Below, in pieces: positions 1-8,143 of a DNA stretch of 64,000 nt. A program made the translations under genes and the position numbers. Source of the DNA: Oceaniglobus ichthyenteri. GTDB lineage: Bacteria > Pseudomonadota > Alphaproteobacteria > Rhodobacterales > Rhodobacteraceae. The stretch lies in NCBI RefSeq assembly GCF_003057885.1, contig NZ_QAGK01000001.1:124001-188000 (forward strand). Direction: 5' to 3'. The notes below the pieces were generated by a model. The model was not told the origin of the DNA. It did no database searches and was given only the letters and a program-made list of their open reading frames with translations. Each line of letters opens with the position of its first letter. The first letter of the stretch is position 1.

Positions 1-212
1 TCGACCGTTGGCTGGTCAACCAGTTCGACAATATCACTCATTGACGAAACCATGAGAATGTCGGTGATGGGCCGCCCGGTTAAACTTTCGGGTTTATATC
101 CGAACAACTCTTCAGTCGCGCAATTGCAGTGGCGAATTTCGCCCTCTGACCCCAGGATCATCAGCGGAACCTGCATGTGTTTGAAGGCGTCTGTGATCGA
201 CGTGTCAGCCAT
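1..212 (-). CDS. PAS-domain protein, N-terminal part (cut by window edge)
   Basis: Translation from the ATG at 212 runs open to the window edge for 70 residues. It begins MADTSITDAFKHMQVPLMIL and continues with a typical PAS core: a predicted strand (LMILGSEGEI), then the helix region N-C-A-T-E-E-L-F-G-Y and the loop L-T-G-R-P-I-T-D-I. PAS domains sense small ligands, redox state or light and pass the signal to an attached output domain. That output lies outside the window, so a kinase, diguanylate cyclase or regulator cannot be told apart. The gene is divergent from the membrane-anchored response regulator at 543, so the two could form a signalling pair. This is inferred from position only. 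Confidence 0.7.
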   Translation of the reverse strand, partial: MADTSITDAFKHMQVPLMILGSEGEIRHCNCATEELFGYKPESLTGRPITDILMVSSMSDIVELVDQPTV

Positions 213-542
213 TTTTCCAGTTCCTTAGCGCGTTGTCGTCATCATAGGTTTTCAGCAAAACCTTTCAGGCCGCCGACATAAAATTGCATTCTTGCCGGTT
301 TTCATTGTCGTAACGTCCGCGGCGCACAGGCAATGCAACAGGGCTGGCGAAACCCCTGCGCACCCTATCCCTCACTGACCCTTGGATATCAAGTAATTTG
401 CCATCCGTGCCGGTCCGGCCTTTCCAAAATGCGCGCGTATTGTGAGCGAAGCATGGACTAAGGAAGATTTGACCGTCAAATGGTTGGACACCGACAACTA
501 CCTATGGTTGTATAGGCAGGCAACGCCAGACAGGAGGGGATT
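213..542. other. Divergent intergenic region (330 bp), no gene seen
   Basis: This gap separates the leftward PAS gene from the rightward response regulator and should hold both promoters. I see no convincing coding frame or RNA gene. The notable elements are a 15-base palindrome at 467-481 (separate entry) and a strong ribosome-binding site, AGGAGGGG, just before the GTG start at 543. No clear sigma-70 -10/-35 pair could be picked by eye. Confidence 0.5.
467..481. promoter_or_regulatory. Perfect palindrome, candidate operator
   Basis: ATTTGAC-C-GTCAAAT is a perfect inverted repeat of 7-base arms around one central base. It lies about 60 bp before the response-regulator start and inside the divergent promoter region. 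Symmetry and position suggest a binding site for a dimeric regulator. No regulator is identified. Confidence 0.35.
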
Positions 543-1751
543 GTGATTTTAGGTTACGTACTGGTTGGCATGATCGCCGGTCTGGCTGCGCTTGTGGTTT
601 CGCTTTTACTTGGGGTGTCCTGGACGACTGCGGTTCTGATGTACCCTGTGGTTGGGGCGGGTGTCTTGTTTTTGATGCCCCTCGGCCACTTGGCGCTTGG
701 CCGTTTTGTGCCCCGGTCTGTCGCCCCGTCGGCACAGCCCCAACAGGGCGGATATGCCGAAACATCGCACGCCGCCCCCCCCGCGGATCAGACTTCGCCA
801 CTGCCAATGCGGATTCTGGCGGTTGATGATGATCCTTTCATTCTTGAACTGATACCGATGATCGCGGCAAAGGTTGGCTTTTCCGACATTACCACCGCGG
901 CCTCGGGAAAAGAGGCGTTGAACGCGCTGTCTGATACCAAAACCACGATCGACTGTATCCTGCTTGATGTCAGCATGCCGGAAATGGACGGGATCGAACT
1001 GTGTGGGCGGATCCGGAAAATCCCGGCCTATCGCCACACACCGATCATCATGTTGACCGCAATGCGCGATCTGAAAAATATGGGCCACGCGTTTCGCGCC
1101 GGTGCCACCGATTACGCAACGAAACCATTCGACGTTACCGAATTGGGAACGCGCCTGAAAATGGCACAGGAAACGGTTCAGGCACATCAGCCGACATATC
1201 AGGACGGAGCCACATCGAATACCAACCTGGAATTGGCCGCACCTTTCTCCGTGGCCAGCGCAATGGAAATTGAAAAAGTCAATAATCTGATCGAACCTCT
1301 GGTTCTGATGAATTACCTCAGCCATTTACCCCGCAAAGATGTGCCCAATGTTCAGGTGTTTGCAATTCGACCGGATCAAAGTACCGCCGATTTCACATCA
1401 CCACAGTCCTTTGCGCTGCGTCAGAATTTGGCCATCGCCACCGCCGAATGCATCGGATTGGATCGGACCTTGATGGCGTTTCTCGCAGACGGAACGCTTT
1501 TGGCAATCGCCGAGTCTGCGGATTTGATGTTTGCCCTTGAAATTGAGACAGACATCGAAACCAGATTTGCGCAATTGGCATCCTCTGCCGACACGGCGCA
1601 GGAAATCGGTATTTCCGTTGGCGGACCCGTCCATCCGATTGGCGCAAAGCCCGAGCGCGCGGGATCGGCTGTTATTCGTGCCACCGCGCTTGCCGCGCAA
1701 AGAGAATCCTACAAGCAAGGCGGAGCAGCCTCAGAAGCGGCCACAGCGTAA
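543..1751 (+). CDS. Membrane-anchored response regulator with CheY-like receiver
   Basis: A 402-residue protein. Two hydrophobic segments (about residues 2-24 and 27-52) are followed by a Pro/Gln/Ala-rich linker (55-88) and a CheY-like receiver (89-210). The receiver keeps its phosphorylation residues: acidic pocket D95/D96/D97, phospho-acceptor D142 in LLDVSMPEMDG, T172 and K194 in TKPF. The remaining 190 residues do not match a DNA-binding domain. The stretch around EIGISVGGPVHP resembles the last strand of a GGDEF fold but has no GGDEF signature, so a degenerate cyclase-like output is only a guess. The GTG start is chosen because AGGAGGGG precedes it. Most response regulators are soluble, so the tandem N-terminal helices are unusual. 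The partner kinase is unknown; the divergent PAS gene is a candidate. Confidence 0.75.
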   Translation: MILGYVLVGMIAGLAALVVSLLLGVSWTTAVLMYPVVGAGVLFLMPLGHLALGRFVPRSVAPSAQPQQGGYAETSHAAPPADQTSPLPMRILAVDDDPFILELIPMIAAKVGFSDITTAASGKEALNALSDTKTTIDCILLDVSMPEMDGIELCGRIRKIPAYRHTPIIMLTAMRDLKNMGHAFRAGATDYATKPFDVTELGTRLKMAQETVQAHQPTYQDGATSNTNLELAAPFSVASAMEIEKVNNLIEPLVLMNYLSHLPRKDVPNVQVFAIRPDQSTADFTSPQSFALRQNLAIATAECIGLDRTLMAFLADGTLLAIAESADLMFALEIETDIETRFAQLASSADTAQEIGISVGGPVHPIGAKPERAGSAVIRATALAAQRESYKQGGAASEAATA

Positions 1752-1792
1752 TAAAAACAGTGGCCCTTCATTGCGCGCGAAATCACGCTTGA

Positions 1793-2482
1793 TTAATACT
1801 CAAGATCCATCACAATCGGCAGATGATCGGACGCGCGCAGGGACAATGGCGATTGATGCACGAAACTTTCGCTTTCGGCAGACGCACCTTTTAGCATGAA
1901 CCGATCAAGCGCGGCCATGGGCCGGGCCGCATGAAAACTGTTGCCCGGCGCGATCTGGGTAAATCCCGTTCCCAAAAGGCGCAGCATATTGCCATCTTCG
2001 CGCCAAGTGTTGAAATCACCGGCAATCAAGACGCAATGATCTGCGGATTTGAATTGTTCACCCAATGCCGCCACCTGTTTCAGCCGGATTCCCCGATTCA
2101 GCGCCAGATGAACCCCCACCACCTCAATTCCCGGTGCACCAAAATGCGCCGAAATCGCGCCGCGCGGCTCCAGCGATGGTAATAATATGCGCTGCGTATT
2201 GGACAGCAAAAGAGATTGAGGCCGGTATAAAATCGCATTTCCGTGCCACCCATGGCTTTGGGGGCGCACCGACACATCGGCAAAGGTATATCCCAAATCC
2301 TGCGCCAGCATATCCACCGGCAAAACTCCGGCACGCTGCCCAATCCGTTTGTCAGCCTCTTGCAAGACAACAATATCAGCGTTGATTTCCGCCAATACCT
2401 CAACAATCCGACCGCCATTGCGGCGCCAATCCAGACCAACCGCCTTGCGGATATTATAGCTCGCGATACGTAATTTCTTCAT
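1793..2482 (-). CDS. Endonuclease/exonuclease/phosphatase (EEP) family protein
   Basis: A 229-residue protein with the EEP fold used by DNase I, ExoIII and Mg-dependent phosphodiesterases. The first strand carries the metal-site Asn (SYNIRK, N10). The catalytic Glu lies in VVLQEAD (E42). The protein ends with the conserved SDHLPIVMDLEY block containing the Asp-His pair (D219, H220). An internal LIAGDFNTW motif supplies the other active-site Asp and Asn. There is no signal peptide, so it is probably cytoplasmic. Family members cleave DNA, RNA, phospholipids or inositol phosphates, and the substrate cannot be read here. It starts 3 bases after the stop of the upstream phospholipase D-like gene, so the two are very likely co-transcribed. 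Confidence 0.85.
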   Translation of the reverse strand: MKKLRIASYNIRKAVGLDWRRNGGRIVEVLAEINADIVVLQEADKRIGQRAGVLPVDMLAQDLGYTFADVSVRPQSHGWHGNAILYRPQSLLLSNTQRILLPSLEPRGAISAHFGAPGIEVVGVHLALNRGIRLKQVAALGEQFKSADHCVLIAGDFNTWREDGNMLRLLGTGFTQIAPGNSFHAARPMAALDRFMLKGASAESESFVHQSPLSLRASDHLPIVMDLEY

Positions 2483-2485
2483 GTC

Positions 2486-4027
2486 TTACAACAACCATTC
2501 CACCGGCAACCATCCGACAATGGTTAACGCTATTCGTTTGAAAAAGGTCGATCCCGGTTCAAATTTGCTATGGGTGCCGGTTGATTTGTCGTGCCAGGCA
2601 AGTTTGTCATTTTTCAACGCCACATGCCACGCCATCCCATCCAGATCACGATCGAACGCTTCATGTAGTTGCAGGGCCATGGCATTACTATCTATCAAAA
2701 GTCCCATTTCCGTGTTCAGGGTGGTTGAGCGGGGATCAAAGTTGAACGATCCGATGAAAATCCGGGTTCCATCCACGGCAAATGTCTTGGCATGCAAACT
2801 GGCCCCCGATGACCCGAACGGCCCGATCTTATCGCGCGCCTTGTCCTCGGTGGCCTGTCGTTTCAGTTCAAACAACCCGACGCCCGCGGCAAGCAGATCA
2901 CGCCGACGTTTCGTATATCCGGCGTGAACCGGCAAAACATCGGTCGCCGCCAAAGAATTGGTCAGCATCCGCACCGAAATGCCGGTGTCCTGAAGTTTTG
3001 CAAATGCCTTTACCCCTGCGGCCCCGGGCACGAAATACGGCGTCACGCCGTCAAACCGCGATTGGATTACGCCCACCGCCTGTGTCAGGCGCGTCGCCAA
3101 CAGGTCTTCGCGTGGCACAGCGCCCAAACCCTTGATCGGGTCATCGCTGATCAGGATCACGTCGGTCCATTCCAGACCCAAGTTGCCCGAGCGCAGATTT
3201 GGCACCAGATCGGATGCGATCACCGCCTCGCGATACTCGCTGAGTTGCGGATCACCGCGATACCGGGTGACTGCATCCTCAATCGGGTCGCCCTGAGGGG
3301 GGGCGCCCACAATCGGCCCCGCCGGATGCACCGCCTCGGCGGCCCAATACCGGTCAAAATCATCGGCAACCTTTGGTACGATTTCACCCACGGCCAGCAC
3401 ATCAAGATCAACGAAAAGCGGTGTATTGCCGGTGTCGAAATATTCATCGCCAATGTTGCGCCCGCCCAAAATCGCCGCCGCACCATCAACGATAAAGGAT
3501 TTATTGTGCATCCGGCGGTTTAGCCGAAAGAAATCAAACCCATATGACAGCACCTTGAAGGTGCGCAGGTTGAAAGGATTGTACAACCGCACTTCGGCGT
3601 TTTCATGGGCATTCAGCGCCGCCAAAGATTGGTCAAGCCCGGATGTGCCGTTGTCATCCAACATCAGGCGCACCCGCACGCCCCGTTCGGCGGCGCGTTT
3701 CAACGCATCCAGCATCAGTGATCCGGTCAGATCATTGTGCCAGATATAGTATTGCGCATCGATTGAGGTGGTGGCCGCATCGGCCAAAATCATCCGTGCG
3801 GCGAATGCATTGACACCGCTGCCAATGGCGGCAACGCCGGTTTTGCCCGGATGATCGCGCCACTGCTGTTGCACCGCCCGCACCAAAGGTGCGCTTTCGT
3901 CGGGGGGCAAGGCCATACTGTCAAAGCGCGATTCGATTTTCGGCAACGGAAAGATCAGGCGCGCCACGACAATGGCAATCAATACGCAGGCCAGCACCAC
4001 CAAAGGGCCTTTGAGAAAAAAGATCAC
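2486..4027 (-). CDS. Phospholipase D family protein (cardiolipin synthase-like)
   Basis: The protein has two complete HKD motifs, the signature of phospholipase D and cardiolipin synthases. They are H-N-K-S-F-I-V-D in the first half and H-A-K-T-F-A-V-D in the second, each followed by a GG-N or GS-N segment. An N-terminal hydrophobic helix (FFLKGPLVVLACVLIAIVVA) anchors it in the inner membrane with the catalytic domains probably periplasmic. I chose the GTG at 4027 because GAGGG precedes it and the product starts directly with the anchor helix. Upstream in-frame ATGs at 4081 and 4066 would add an Arg-rich tail. The family exchanges phosphatidyl groups, for example in cardiolipin synthesis, or hydrolyses phosphodiesters. 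It forms an operon with the EEP protein downstream. Confidence 0.85.
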   Translation of the reverse strand: MIFFLKGPLVVLACVLIAIVVARLIFPLPKIESRFDSMALPPDESAPLVRAVQQQWRDHPGKTGVAAIGSGVNAFAARMILADAATTSIDAQYYIWHNDLTGSLMLDALKRAAERGVRVRLMLDDNGTSGLDQSLAALNAHENAEVRLYNPFNLRTFKVLSYGFDFFRLNRRMHNKSFIVDGAAAILGGRNIGDEYFDTGNTPLFVDLDVLAVGEIVPKVADDFDRYWAAEAVHPAGPIVGAPPQGDPIEDAVTRYRGDPQLSEYREAVIASDLVPNLRSGNLGLEWTDVILISDDPIKGLGAVPREDLLATRLTQAVGVIQSRFDGVTPYFVPGAAGVKAFAKLQDTGISVRMLTNSLAATDVLPVHAGYTKRRRDLLAAGVGLFELKRQATEDKARDKIGPFGSSGASLHAKTFAVDGTRIFIGSFNFDPRSTTLNTEMGLLIDSNAMALQLHEAFDRDLDGMAWHVALKNDKLAWHDKSTGTHSKFEPGSTFFKRIALTIVGWLPVEWLL

Positions 4028-4102
4028 TTGGTTCCCTCGTCGTCTGTTCCGCCTGCCTTGGATCATAGTGTAGCGCGTCATCGGTGCGATTGGGAAACAG
4101 AT

Positions 4103-4135
4103 AACCGCGGGGCATATGTGGCCTGCCCCGCGGTT
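4103..4135 (-). terminator. Hairpin after tex
   Basis: An 11-base perfect inverted repeat (AACCGCGGGGC and its complement) with an 11-base loop lies directly after the tex stop codon. No long U-run follows, only a weak TCTGTTT stretch. It is probably the transcription end of tex. Confidence 0.6.
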
Positions 4136-4136
4136 G

Positions 4137-6464
4137 TCATTTGCGCGGGGTCTTGGGGTTGGATGAACGTTTCATCGCCTCGGCCAGGGCCGACCCAAAT
4201 GCGCCCTGCCCGCCCGTCTTTGATGGCGCGGCTGCCGATGCCCGTGGCCCCCGGTTGGGTTTTGACGGCGCGGCCCCCCGGGGTGGCGGTGCCGCGCCGC
4301 CATCCTTGCGCATGCTCAGGCCGATGCGTTTGCGCGCCACGTCGATTTCGGTCACCCGCACCCGCACCACATCGCCCGCTTTCACCACCTCGTGGGGGTC
4401 TTTGACAAACCGGTCGGCCAATTGGCTGACATGCACCAACCCATCCTGATGCACGCCGATATCGACAAACGCCCCAAAGGCGGCCACATTGGTGACCGTG
4501 CCTTCCAGCGACATGCCCGGTTTCAGATCGGTAATCGCATCGACACCTTCGGCAAAGGTGGCGGTTTTAAAGGTTGGGCGCGGGTCACGGCCGGGCTTTT
4601 CCAGTTCGGTCAGGATATCGCGCACGGTGGGCAGACCGAAATTATCGTCAACAAACTGTTCCGCCCGCAGCCCCGAAAGCGCGCCAGCATCGCCCATGAT
4701 CGCGCGAATGTCGCGCCCGCAGGCCTGAACAATCTTGCGCGCCACACCGTAAGCTTCGGGGTGAACCGATGAGGCATCCAGAGGTTCGTCCCCGTTTGCG
4801 ATGCGCAAAAACCCGGCGCATTGGCGAAACGCCTTTGGTCCCAATCCCGGCACCTTCAACAACGCCTTGCGCGTCGCAAAGGCGCCATTGGCATCGCGGT
4901 GGGCCACAACCGATTGCGCCAATGATGGCCCCAAACCGGCGATATGGGTCAGCAGCGGGGCCGATGCCATGTTCAGATCAACGCCCACGGCGTTCACCGC
5001 ATCCTCCACCACCGCGGCGAGGGATTGCGCCAGACGGCGTTGATCAACGTCGTGCTGATATTGGCCAACGCCAATCGCCTGTGGTTCGATCTTGACCAGT
5101 TCGGCCAGTGGATCCTGCAACCGGCGGGCGATTGAAACGGCACCCCGGATCGACACATCGACATCGGGAAATTCCTGTGATGCCAGTTCCGATGCCGAAT
5201 ACACCGACGCGCCCGCTTCGGATACGATCACCGGTGTTGGGCGCGCGACCCCCGCAGGCAGACGTTTCAACACATCACTGACCAAACGTTCGGATTCGCG
5301 GCTGGCGGTGCCATTGCCGATGGCAATCAATGCCACGCCATGTTTGCGGATCAGATGCAGCAGGGTTTCTTCGGACCCGCGCAGGTCGTTGCGCGGCTGA
5401 AACGGATAAATCGTAGCGGTGTCGATCAATTTGCCGGTTTCATCGACCACGGCAATCTTGCATCCCGTGCGGATCCCCGGATCAAGCCCCAGTGTCGCCC
5501 GTGCACCGGCAGGGGCCGCCAAAAGCAGATCGCGCAGATTGCGGGCAAATACATCAATCGCGCCGTCATGGGCGCGGCGGCGCAGATCGGTCATCAGATC
5601 CATGAACATCGACAGGCTCAGCTTGACCTTCCACGCCCAAACCGCCGCCTCGTGCAACCACAAATCGCCTGGCCCCTTGCCCGGTATGCCGATTTCGGCA
5701 GCAATAATAGCGATGATGCGCGGCAACCCGGCTTCGGGTTCGGGGCCGATATCAACGGTGACGATTTCCTCTTTCGAGGCGCGCAGAATGGCAAGCGCCC
5801 GGTGCGACGGGATCGCCGACCATTTTTCACTGTGATCGAAATAATCCGAAAACTTCGCGCCTGTTTCTTCTTTGCCCGGAATGACGCGTGCAGTGATCAG
5901 CGCCTCTTTTTGCAAGACATCGCGCAGACGGCCCAGCAGGGTGGCGTTTTCGCCCAACTCTTCGACCAAAATGTTGCGCGCGCCGCTCAGCGCGTCCTTT
6001 ACCGTTGGCACGGCTTCGGAAATGTATTTCTGCGCCAACACTTCGGGATCGGCGGTGCGATCCGCCAAAATCCCGCGCAACAGCGGCTCCAGCCCGTTTT
6101 CACGGGCGATCATCGCCTTGGTGCGCCGCTTGGGTTTGAACGGCAGATACAGATCCTCAAGCACCGCCTTGGTATCGGCATTGGCGATAGAGCGCGCCAA
6201 TGCATCGGTCAGTTTGCCCTGCCCGCTGATTTCAGCCAAAATACTGGCCCGGCGTTTTTCCAGATCGCGCAGATAATCCAACCGTTCGGCCAGACGGCGC
6301 AATTGCGTGTCGTCCAAACCGCCGGTCGCCTCTTTGCGATACCGGGCCACAAACGGAACCGTATCGCCCGCATCCAAAAGCGCGACCGTGGCGCTGACCT
6401 GTTCGGCGCGCGCCCCGATATCGGTGGCAATCTTTCGGGCGATGCTGTCATTTACGGCGGTCAT
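4137..6464 (-). CDS. tex: Transcription accessory protein Tex
   Basis: A 775-residue Tex/YhgF homologue, a cytoplasmic nucleic-acid-binding protein linked to transcription and stress tolerance. It carries the Tex N-terminal region, including LEDLYLPFKPKRRTKA, then a YqgF/RNase H-like domain (LGLDPGIRTGCK), helix-hairpin-helix repeats (LLKVPGLGPKAFRQCAGF) and a C-terminal S1 RNA-binding domain (GTVTNVAAFGAFVDIG). A basic Gly/Pro/Ala-rich tail follows. The ATG at 6464 is preferred because a GAAGGGAG ribosome-binding site precedes it and the family starts here. The frame stays open upstream to 6623, but that extension would overlap the next gene and looks unlike Tex. Confidence 0.95.
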   Translation of the reverse strand: MTAVNDSIARKIATDIGARAEQVSATVALLDAGDTVPFVARYRKEATGGLDDTQLRRLAERLDYLRDLEKRRASILAEISGQGKLTDALARSIANADTKAVLEDLYLPFKPKRRTKAMIARENGLEPLLRGILADRTADPEVLAQKYISEAVPTVKDALSGARNILVEELGENATLLGRLRDVLQKEALITARVIPGKEETGAKFSDYFDHSEKWSAIPSHRALAILRASKEEIVTVDIGPEPEAGLPRIIAIIAAEIGIPGKGPGDLWLHEAAVWAWKVKLSLSMFMDLMTDLRRRAHDGAIDVFARNLRDLLLAAPAGARATLGLDPGIRTGCKIAVVDETGKLIDTATIYPFQPRNDLRGSEETLLHLIRKHGVALIAIGNGTASRESERLVSDVLKRLPAGVARPTPVIVSEAGASVYSASELASQEFPDVDVSIRGAVSIARRLQDPLAELVKIEPQAIGVGQYQHDVDQRRLAQSLAAVVEDAVNAVGVDLNMASAPLLTHIAGLGPSLAQSVVAHRDANGAFATRKALLKVPGLGPKAFRQCAGFLRIANGDEPLDASSVHPEAYGVARKIVQACGRDIRAIMGDAGALSGLRAEQFVDDNFGLPTVRDILTELEKPGRDPRPTFKTATFAEGVDAITDLKPGMSLEGTVTNVAAFGAFVDIGVHQDGLVHVSQLADRFVKDPHEVVKAGDVVRVRVTEIDVARKRIGLSMRKDGGAAPPPRGAAPSKPNRGPRASAAAPSKTGGQGAFGSALAEAMKRSSNPKTPRK

Positions 6465-6574
6465 GGTCGGCTCCCTTCGGTGATCGGATGCCCGTGATAC
6501 CCGCACAGGCCGGGGCCGCCAAGCCTTTGCTTGCGCTGGTCGCAGAAATAGAACGCCGGTTGGCGGAAAAGCGA

Positions 6575-6952
6575 TCAGCGGGTTGCCAATGCCCCCCGTG
6601 CCACCCCTGCAATGGCGCCCCAAACCGCACTGCGCAGGGCCATGGCAAACACTGTGCGCATTTCATAGGCCCCACCGCGCAGAACGCTGAAACCGAATGC
6701 GGCAAACACCAACAGCGTCGCCAGAAAGATCACCACCGAAAGAAGCCACGCCCAGCGCCGCCCGGCCCACAGGCCAGCACCCGCAACGATATAAGCCAGC
6801 CCCGCAACCGTATTGAACCACAACACGAAAGGCACAACCGCGCCCATATCCAGCCCGCCCAACAGCGTGCTGCCGCCCGAAATCACCGTCAGTGCGCCAA
6901 ATGCAATGCCAATGCCGCCCAGAATGCGCAGCGTCAGATTTGATTTGCTCAT
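6575..6952 (-). CDS. Small integral membrane protein, unknown function
   Basis: A protein of about 125 residues made almost entirely of hydrophobic helices. Four membrane segments can be seen: LRILGGIGIAFGALTVISGG, VVPFVLWFNTVAGLAYIVAGAG, WAWLLSVVIFLATLLVFAAFG and VFAMALRSAVWGAIAGVARG. I do not recognise the family. The ATG at 6952 immediately follows the stop codon of the TetR gene (6954), so the two are probably one transcript. An upstream start at 6997 would lie inside the TetR gene and add a Cys-rich, unlikely leader. Being co-transcribed with the repressor, it may belong to the same stress or efflux response. That is inference. Confidence 0.65.
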   Translation of the reverse strand: MSKSNLTLRILGGIGIAFGALTVISGGSTLLGGLDMGAVVPFVLWFNTVAGLAYIVAGAGLWAGRRWAWLLSVVIFLATLLVFAAFGFSVLRGGAYEMRTVFAMALRSAVWGAIAGVARGALATR

Positions 6953-6953
6953 G

Positions 6954-7553
6954 TTACCGGCTTTCTTGGTGTTGCAACAACGACATCTGCACATCAAAAT
7001 GGCGCAGCCCTTCTTCGACGACAGAAAAACTGCGCGCGCCCAGCGTCCAACGGATCGCGACGCCCTGCACCAACGACGTCAGAAGAATTGCGATATCCGT
7101 GGCCGAAACATCCCGGCGCAAACGCCCGCGCGATTGCTGATCGGTGATTGCGTTCACCAGATGCATCTGGAAAACCCCCAAAAGGCGGCGAAACACGTCG
7201 CGCAAGGGCGGGTTGTCCACCTGCAATTCGCGCGAAAACAGGATGGATGGCAAAGCGGGGGTTTGCGCGATGGCGCTCAGCTGCGCGCCGATCAGCGCCT
7301 TCAGGCGCGCATCGGGGGCCACGGTATCGGCCTTGTCCCATGCGGCGGTCAGGTGTTGTGCGATGTCTTCGGCTACGGCCAGCCACAATGACCCCTTGGT
7401 CGGAAAATGCCGAAATATCGCCGGCTGGCTTAACCCGACAGCGCGCGCCACATCCGTCGTGCTCAGCCGGTCAGGGCCGATTTCATCAGCCAATTTAAGA
7501 ACTTCGCCCACGATCTGCGCCTTGCGGTCTTTCGCACTCAGACGGACAGCCAT
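6954..7553 (-). CDS. TetR/AcrR-family transcriptional repressor
   Basis: A 199-residue regulator. The N-terminal helix-turn-helix is clear at about residues 18-65, with STTDVARAVGLSQPAIFRHFPTKG matching the TetR consensus in which the recognition helix is followed by the YxHF-type motif. The C-terminal part is a variable ligand-binding and dimerisation domain with no recognisable specificity. The gene is divergent from the cytochrome b561 / RND operon. An inverted repeat starts only 12 bp upstream of its start codon, so it probably represses itself and the efflux operon until a pump substrate is bound, as AcrR-like proteins do. Confidence 0.88.
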   Translation of the reverse strand: MAVRLSAKDRKAQIVGEVLKLADEIGPDRLSTTDVARAVGLSQPAIFRHFPTKGSLWLAVAEDIAQHLTAAWDKADTVAPDARLKALIGAQLSAIAQTPALPSILFSRELQVDNPPLRDVFRRLLGVFQMHLVNAITDQQSRGRLRRDVSATDIAILLTSLVQGVAIRWTLGARSFSVVEEGLRHFDVQMSLLQHQESR

Positions 7554-7564
7554 ATCGCCCCCTT

Positions 7565-7584
7565 GTTAGTTATCACTCACTAAC
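7565..7584. promoter_or_regulatory. Inverted repeat, likely TetR-type operator
   Basis: GTTAGT-N8-ACTAAC, part of a longer imperfect palindrome (TTAGTGAGTGATAACTAA read on the minus strand), lies between the TetR gene and the b561/RND operon. Spacing and symmetry fit TetR-family operators. One dimer bound here could block both promoters. Confidence 0.6.
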
Positions 7585-7647
7585 ATATAATAACCCGATA
7601 CACAACACCTGTCCCGAGTCGCGGACAGCGCAACGAAAGGCCCAGCC

Positions 7648-8136
7648 ATGACTGCCCCCACCGGATATTCGCGCACACAGATTGCCCTGCACTGGGTCGC
7701 ATTTGGCCTCATTGCCGCGCAATACCTTTTCAAAGATGCCATATCCAATGCGTGGGATCAGATCAAACTGGGCGTCGAGGCCGGGTTTGACCCGCTGGTT
7801 CTGGCCCATGTCGCGGGTGGGGCTTTGGTGTTACTGTTTGCCCTTTGGCGGTTGGCCCTGCGCGCCCGACGCGGCGTTCCGGTAGCAATCGAAAGCACCC
7901 GAATTCAGGGGATTCTGGCAAAACTCACCCATGTCGGTCTTTACGCGCTGATGATCCTGATGCCGGTCAGCGGTGCAGTCGCGTGGTTTGGCGGCGTTCA
8001 ACTGGCCGCGCAGGGGCATAACATCATGAAAGTCATCCTGTTGGCCCTGATCGCGCTGCATATCGTTGGCGCGTTATATCATCAATTCGTGTTGCGCGAC
8101 GGCACACTGGCGCGGATGCGCCGGGCGCAGGGCTGA
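7648..8136 (+). CDS. Cytochrome b561 family membrane protein
   Basis: A 162-residue four-helix membrane cytochrome. The four helices each bring a His able to ligate two b-type haems: H15 (IALHWVAFG), H54 (VLAHVAGGA), H95 (KLTHVGLYA) and H138 (ALHIVGA). Prokaryotic b561 proteins move electrons between the quinone pool and periplasmic or membrane acceptors, including superoxide and, in fusions, other redox proteins. It is the first gene of the operon with the RND adaptor, 7 bp upstream of it. That is an uncommon place for this family and suggests its expression is induced together with efflux. Confidence 0.88.
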   Translation: MTAPTGYSRTQIALHWVAFGLIAAQYLFKDAISNAWDQIKLGVEAGFDPLVLAHVAGGALVLLFALWRLALRARRGVPVAIESTRIQGILAKLTHVGLYALMILMPVSGAVAWFGGVQLAAQGHNIMKVILLALIALHIVGALYHQFVLRDGTLARMRRAQG

Positions 8137-8143
8137 GGCGATC

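Noticed and set aside
5340-6497. Long open frame opposite tex
   Set aside because: Antisense shadow of a high-G+C gene: low-complexity Gln/Arg/Gly protein, no family features, no ribosome-binding site.
6465-6623. Upstream extension of tex
   Set aside because: It would overlap the membrane-protein gene; sequence is not Tex-like and the ATG at 6464 has a good ribosome-binding site.
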